A stretch of DNA of 64,000 bases, taken from Apostichopus japonicus (lineage: Eukaryota; Echinodermata; Holothuroidea; Aspidochirotida; Stichopodidae). This document shows, piece after piece, positions 59,600-64,000 of this stretch. The translations under genes were made by a program, and so were the position numbers. The DNA is taken from the NCBI RefSeq assembly GCF_037975245.1, contig NC_092569.1, forward strand, positions 28,743,668 to 28,807,667. Reading direction: 5' to 3'. Position 1 is the first letter of the stretch. Every line of letters begins with the position of its first letter. The notes under the pieces are model-generated. The model was not told where the DNA came from, did no database searches, and saw only the letters and a program-made list of their open reading frames with translations.

Positions 59600-60382
59600 C
59601 AACCGCAAAAGTTTATCCATTAAAACAATTTAATAGTATAGGTACGGACGGAGATTGTTTCCCTTTAATTGCGTATGATTATGACGATTGTAAAATACCT
59701 GCAAAAATTGAAAGCTTGTCGGGGAGAGCATTAATCCATGTCATGTGACAGGATTATTTCAATTTCTCTAGCTTATGATGATCTATGTGGTAGGAAGCAT
59801 GGGCACTTTATTGTCCTGTTTGTGTTGAAACTCGTCTAGACTTACAGATCATGTTACTTTTATCAGTTAGTGTGTAATTCAATGAGGCCTGTAATAGGCG
59901 TATGCTACTTTCAGTAAACTTTCGCAGAACTGGTTGCTCTTAAACTTTACGTTAAGGTTGTCTTGTCAGGGGTCGCGTCGAAAGTAAGATATTCTCAACC
60001 TGCAAGTACATTGATATTTCAGTAGGTTTGTGACCATTAAAGATAAATATTCACTAAAAGTTATGTTGTATGCATTACTGTCTGCAAGGAATTAGCCTAA
60101 ACTTACGTTTGGTCCTAATCATGATAGTACAGAAGTTAGTCAGGTCTAGGCCTAGGCCTATACAGTATATTGACGTCAAAATGTCTTACTATTTAGGCAT
60201 TATCAGCTATACTAGGCTATAGGTTAGGTTGAAGCCTATGAACTTGAAGCAGTTTGACACAGGACTAATTCTTCTTTTTCTTAGGGTCGTGGTTACGATA
60301 CAGAGTCTAAGCACTAGACTAGCTTTAGATGTAGCCTATGTTGTAGTGTTTCACTATAATAATAGCTAGGCCTCTGCTGCAG
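59600..60382. repeat. Segmental duplication, copy 2
   Basis: The counterpart of 163-1325 without the family A MITE. Together with the family C tail, the homology extends back through the hAT nest to 57384, and possibly further (copy 1 is cut by the window start). Confidence 0.85.
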
Positions 60383-60469
60383 GTAGCATACGCCCATTAA
60401 AAGCCTCATTGACTTACACACTAAATCACAAAAGTAATGTGGTCTCTAAGTCTAGATAGAAGTTTTCAC
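60383..60469. repeat. Inverted copy of 59822-59908
   Basis: GTAGCATACGCC...GCCTCATTGA...TTACACACTAA is the reverse complement of the start of the duplicated segment, at roughly 80-85 percent. It makes the ~650-bp segment 59822-60469 a foldback unit. Copy 1 lacks it. Confidence 0.8.
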
Positions 60470-60700
60470 TAGCTAAACGCTACCCATCACCGGATAGCTG
60501 ACAAGTTGGCCATTCATGGCACCATCAATTTTCCGTACCATGACGGTGAAGATTTTTTGCTATCCGAGCCGGAAGTTTTCGTCACTTGTAAACAAACCTC
60601 TTCACTCAGTGGTAAACAAATTTCCTACGCTGCTCCCGGGACGCCTAAAGGGGTTTAAAATTGCCTCAATTGACCCAATTTTTTCACCACATTTTTTCAC
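60470..60700. repeat. ~225-bp direct repeat, copy with empty hAT site
   Basis: The sequence from ACGCTACCCATCACC (about 60478) to CCAATTTTTTCACCAC recurs at 63752-63965. Here ACGCTACC occurs once; there it is split by the family E element. Confidence 0.9.
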
Positions 60701-61663
60701 CACATTTTTTCACCATACTCCTAATAGGAGTATGCCACCTTAAGTGAAAAATGATTTTTTTTTTTTTACAAAAAAGATACTTTTCATAGTCGTCACAATA
60801 TAAACCACAACAGAATTCTATGCAATTATCATTTTAGGTCCATAAAGATGTATTTTCAGAGATTTCAGTATGCACGGTGCAGTGTGTAAATACACATGAG
60901 CAATACTGTGTAAGCAGTAACCAGGTCTATGTCTGCAACAACACTTCCAGTCACCAATTTTGATAAGCTTGACCAATTTGGGTGCATCTATGATTCTTGC
61001 AGGTATTATTGGTATCCCTGATCACAGTCCACTTAGTCTGGCTTGCCCTACCTGCAGAAACATCATCCATAGAAGGGTTAGCGGTGAGGGCTTTTTCGTC
61101 TCTGGCTCTGAAAAGTGATGAAAACTACTTTTGTTTAGCTCAGCAGATTCCTCACAAACTGACCCACAGGACATACCCCAATGTATTCCTGAACTGTTTG
61201 GAACATGTTAAACTGATATTGCATGTCACTCCAGTGCAACTGTTAAGTTACTAAGAATAAAAGAAGAGAATTGAAGGTGTTCTTTGCCAAAACTGGATCA
61301 TCGGGATTTGTAAACAACAGCCTCGCTCACTGTAACAGTATTACAGTAGTCAAAAGGAAAGCTTACTGGAATGCTATCTAGATACACTGTTCACCTCAAG
61401 AGCATATCCAGTCCATTTAAAGGTTTGTACATTAGTTGTTACAATGTATTAAAGACAGTTATAAGAGAAGAGAGGTGGATAGGGGGGCATATTTCATGAT
61501 AAAACATTCAAATTTGTTGCTCGGCAGAGAACAACAACGTCAAATTACCTTATTCTCCATTGGTGGCAAGCACTGGTTCCTATAGTTACTACAGTAGATC
61601 TCCCATGGAAGCGCATCAGGATATCTCTTTCTGCTGTCAGAGTTGTTTGGGATTTGTTGTTAC
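60701..61663. other. Intergenic, no confident gene
   Basis: The plus-strand frame 60997-61254 has a hydrophobic start (LLVSLITVHLVWLALPAETS) but no supporting splice or family evidence. Confidence 0.4.
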
Positions 61664-61749
61664 CTCATCTAACCAGTTGAGTCCATTGATACCACACCCA
61701 TTCAAAGTATATCGCTGTGCATGCTGAGGACTTAGCACATCAACTTTCT
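61664..61749 (-). CDS. Possible internal exon of an unidentified minus-strand gene
   Basis: A minus-strand acceptor GTCAATTTCAG and donor GATGAG/GTAACA bound an 86-nt open segment reading KVDVLSPQHAQRYTLNGCGI and then NGLNWLDE. The composition is protein-like, but I do not recognise the family and found no partner exons. Tentative. Confidence 0.3.
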
Positions 61750-62053
61750 CTGAAATTGACAAAACAACAGAAAACTAATGAGGAGTGAGTAGGCTCAAAA
61801 ACCCCTTGATGCACATTGGCAGAAGCAGAAAATGCATACCTTTGTGGATTATTTGCTAAATAAGACTCAAAACATTCTCTGTGCAAGGTATTAGCCCTCA
61901 GCAGCCACTCCACTTAGGATACAGACCTCATACAACATTGTGCTACAGCTGGTGTAGACTTGGTCTAGGATACTAACGTAGCGCCATTATGAACCTGAGG
62001 CCTAGGCCTAAGCTAACAACATTAGGGGTATTTCATGCATTGAAACTGAGTTT

Positions 62054-62350
62054 TTGTCCTTAGTTAAACACCAGGTACTTCCAACTTTAGCAAAAATAAC
62101 CCAAAGTATAATTACTATGTACTTTAGGTGCCCACAGATGTCAAATTTCACTGAACTTAGTCGTTCACGTCAAACACACTGCAGGCATTTTGGTCTGATT
62201 CTGAAGGATTTTGAATTTCGTGCATTTGGCACCTACTTAGCAGATTCAAGGCAGGAATCATACTACGGAAGCTTTGGTAGGTCAAGGCTTATCGACCCAA
62301 TATTTATTGGGGAGGAAAACTGGTTAGAAATGCTCAGAAGGCTATTCTAG
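62054..62350 (+). CDS. Possible 3' exon, unidentified
   Basis: An open frame whose second half reads FGTYLADSRQESYYGSFGRS, RLIDPIFIGEENWLEMLRRL and F before TAG. It has a protein-like composition without repeats. No family recognised and no clear acceptor chosen. Confidence 0.3.
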   Translation: MSLVKHQVLPTLAKITQSIITMYFRCPQMSNFTELSRSRQTHCRHFGLILKDFEFRAFGTYLADSRQESYYGSFGRSRLIDPIFIGEENWLEMLRRLF

Positions 62351-62433
62351 CCTAATGTATATGAAACGCACATGCTCTTTGTGGTACTTTAAGGCTGTAA
62401 TACTAATTTATGCGTAAAAATCTAAACGCTACC

Positions 62434-63751
62434 CATGGGCGTCAGCAGGTTTCAGAAAGTGAGGGGGAAACTATACTATCTAAGCGGAGCGCCAGCATTG
62501 GTTGGCGCGTAGCGTACCAGAAAGTTTTGGGTACATAAGACCCCCTAGATCGCAGGAGACGGCCTTCCTGAGTCGTTTTTAGTTACATCATAACCAGATC
62601 TGTGAGGAGAAATTTTGTCTCACAAAACTAAATTCTGACAGAAAGTACTGGTAGAAAGATGCCGTTCTGACACCAAGGGAGACGAATTACACAGCGTCCA
62701 TCTCAAACGAAATATTGAAAAAATGGCGCCGTCACCTCCGGGATGAGTGGAGTGTTATATATAATACATGCATGTAGGTGCGAGACGTCAGTTGTTATGT
62801 GCCCAGGTATTTTAATAATAATAATCAGAAAAAGGCACCGTGCGCAGAGCGTGTGTAGCGCCTAGCCGGCACTCAACAATAAAGATCTACCATATCCGGC
62901 GAATACATGTAGCCTTAATTACTTAACCCCTACACCCATATTCGTCCGTCCAGTCCAAGGGACTGGAGGTAGTGATATGAACATAGTAACTCATCACCAT
63001 CTACCTGTATGGCTTACCTAATCCCTTGGAACCCATACAAAGAACATGTGTGCAAGATTCAATACACTTTCGAATGGTCTCTCCCCCCCCCCCCCCGAAC
63101 GAATTAAATGGGCAGATTTAGGATATTGGGAGAATGGGAGATAAATGACGGTGCAAGTGATAGATAGCAGGGGCCAAGGGAGTCCAGATTTCTTGACCTT
63201 AAATATTTGCAGAATATGTCACTGGGTCACTCGGTGCTTGTCCCAACACCCAACTTAGGAGGATTCACCGCAGTGTCAGAAGTTCCCAAAAATCGGTATA
63301 CGACTGTCTGATGATCTGATGAACTCTTCTGCGATTCTCTGTGGACTCAACGCTGCCAGCCTATCGCAATGCACATGGCAGATCATGAGATGGTTAAGGC
63401 GCTGCTGTGTCATGGTGCAACGGAGCCCGGTCTTCATGCGTCGAAGAGCACTGAATGAACGTTCGGCTGTGCACGAGCCTGCTGGGGAGATGAGCAGGAG
63501 ACGTAGCAACCGCGAAGGGGATAAAGAGCCAAGCACTGTTCTAATTTCCAGTGCAATTTATTGATAATGATTCTTAAGTTAGATTCTACTTGAATCAGCT
63601 CAGCAATTGTGATAGAAAATCGCGCATATGCATGTGATTTTTTTAATAACTGCTCTGAAAAGTAGGTGGGACAAATGATATGATATCCCCTCCACTTTTG
63701 AAAGTGGGGGGGGGGACATGTCCCCCCGTCCCCCACCTGATGACGCCCATG
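62434..63751. mobile_element. hAT element family E, 1318 bp, with transposase remnant
   Basis: It starts CATGGGCGTCAGCAGG and ends CCTGATGACGCCCATG. It has an exact 8-bp duplication ACGCTACC (62426-62433 and 63752-63759), with the empty site at 60478. It carries the C-terminal end of a hAT transposase on the minus strand, which ties the MITE families here to the hAT superfamily. Confidence 0.94.
63276..63536 (-). pseudogene. hAT transposase C-terminal fragment
   Basis: The minus-strand frame reads SRLLRLLLISPAGSCTAERS, FSALRRMKTGLRCTMTQQRL and NHLMICHVHCDRLAAL, ending SRIPIFGNF. It is the hAT dimerisation block, closely related to 18548-18799. The upstream half (DDE core) is not in frame nearby and the element is only 1.3 kb, so it is an internally deleted, non-functional copy. 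Confidence 0.88.
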
Positions 63752-63975
63752 ACGCTACCCATCACCAGATAGCTGACAAGTTGGCCATTCATGGCACCAT
63801 CAAGTTTCCGTACCATGACCGTGAAGATTTTTTGCTATCTGAGCCGGAAGTTTTCGTCACTTGTAAACAAACCTCTTCACTCAGTGGTAAACAAATTTCC
63901 TACGCTGCTCCCGGGACGCCTAAAGGGGTCTAAAATTGCCTCAATTGACCCAATTTTTTTCACCACATGTACTTC
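63752..63975. repeat. ~225-bp direct repeat, copy 2
   Basis: Matches 60478-60700 with few differences. The plus-strand frame through it is a repeat translation, since the same words are in the other copy in a different frame context. Confidence 0.88.
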
Positions 63976-64000
63976 CATTCATGCTCTTCAACATGCAAGC

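Overview
This window is eukaryotic and reads as an invertebrate animal nuclear genome. It is AT-rich, its genes are split by large GT-AG introns, and it is packed with DNA-transposon remnants, minisatellites and TA/CA/CAA/TCA microsatellites. The best-supported gene encodes a secreted fibrinogen-domain protein of the kind expanded in marine deuterostomes. Together with the abundant AGGCCT-type words, this suggests an echinoderm (a sea cucumber or similar), but I cannot fix the species. Most of the computed open reading frames are repeat translations, not genes.

Layout. 1-1370: the tail of a small hAT element, then a unique segment duplicated at 59600-60382. 2911-10057 (+): a broken RidA/UK114 imine-deaminase gene with recognisable exons. 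One exon has lost both splice sites and another carries a 1-bp frameshift. A LINE fragment and tandem repeats lie in its introns. 10890-12700: a tRNA-derived SINE, a Ty3/gypsy-type Gag fragment and tandem repeats. 12360-20800: a mosaic of direct duplications, a hAT transposase relic and a complete small hAT element. 23167-40657 (+): a nine-exon gene for a 381-residue secreted protein made of a signal peptide, a short Pro/Gly segment, a Ser/Thr-rich linker from a tandemly triplicated exon, and a complete fibrinogen C-terminal domain. Its total coding length is an exact multiple of three and every intron phase matches. 41600-43440: a trinucleotide array, a LINE endonuclease relic and a 51-bp minisatellite. 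43900-49250: a minisatellite and more hAT elements. 49253-54201: a ~5 kb unit bounded by inverted ends, containing minus-strand exons of a probable SAM-domain gene and a large palindrome with telomere-like repeats at its centre. 54245-64000: foldback DNA and nested hAT elements, with an empty site for one of them.

Two themes dominate. First, several hAT-type elements can be delimited to the base from 8-bp target-site duplications, some confirmed by an empty paralogous site in the same window. They include a three-deep nest at 57384-59591. Second, the fibrinogen-domain gene is being reshaped by tandem duplication at three scales: a whole mucin-like exon plus intron (~977 bp, three copies), an exon edge plus splice donor (~77 bp, six copies), and an intronic 54-bp minisatellite.
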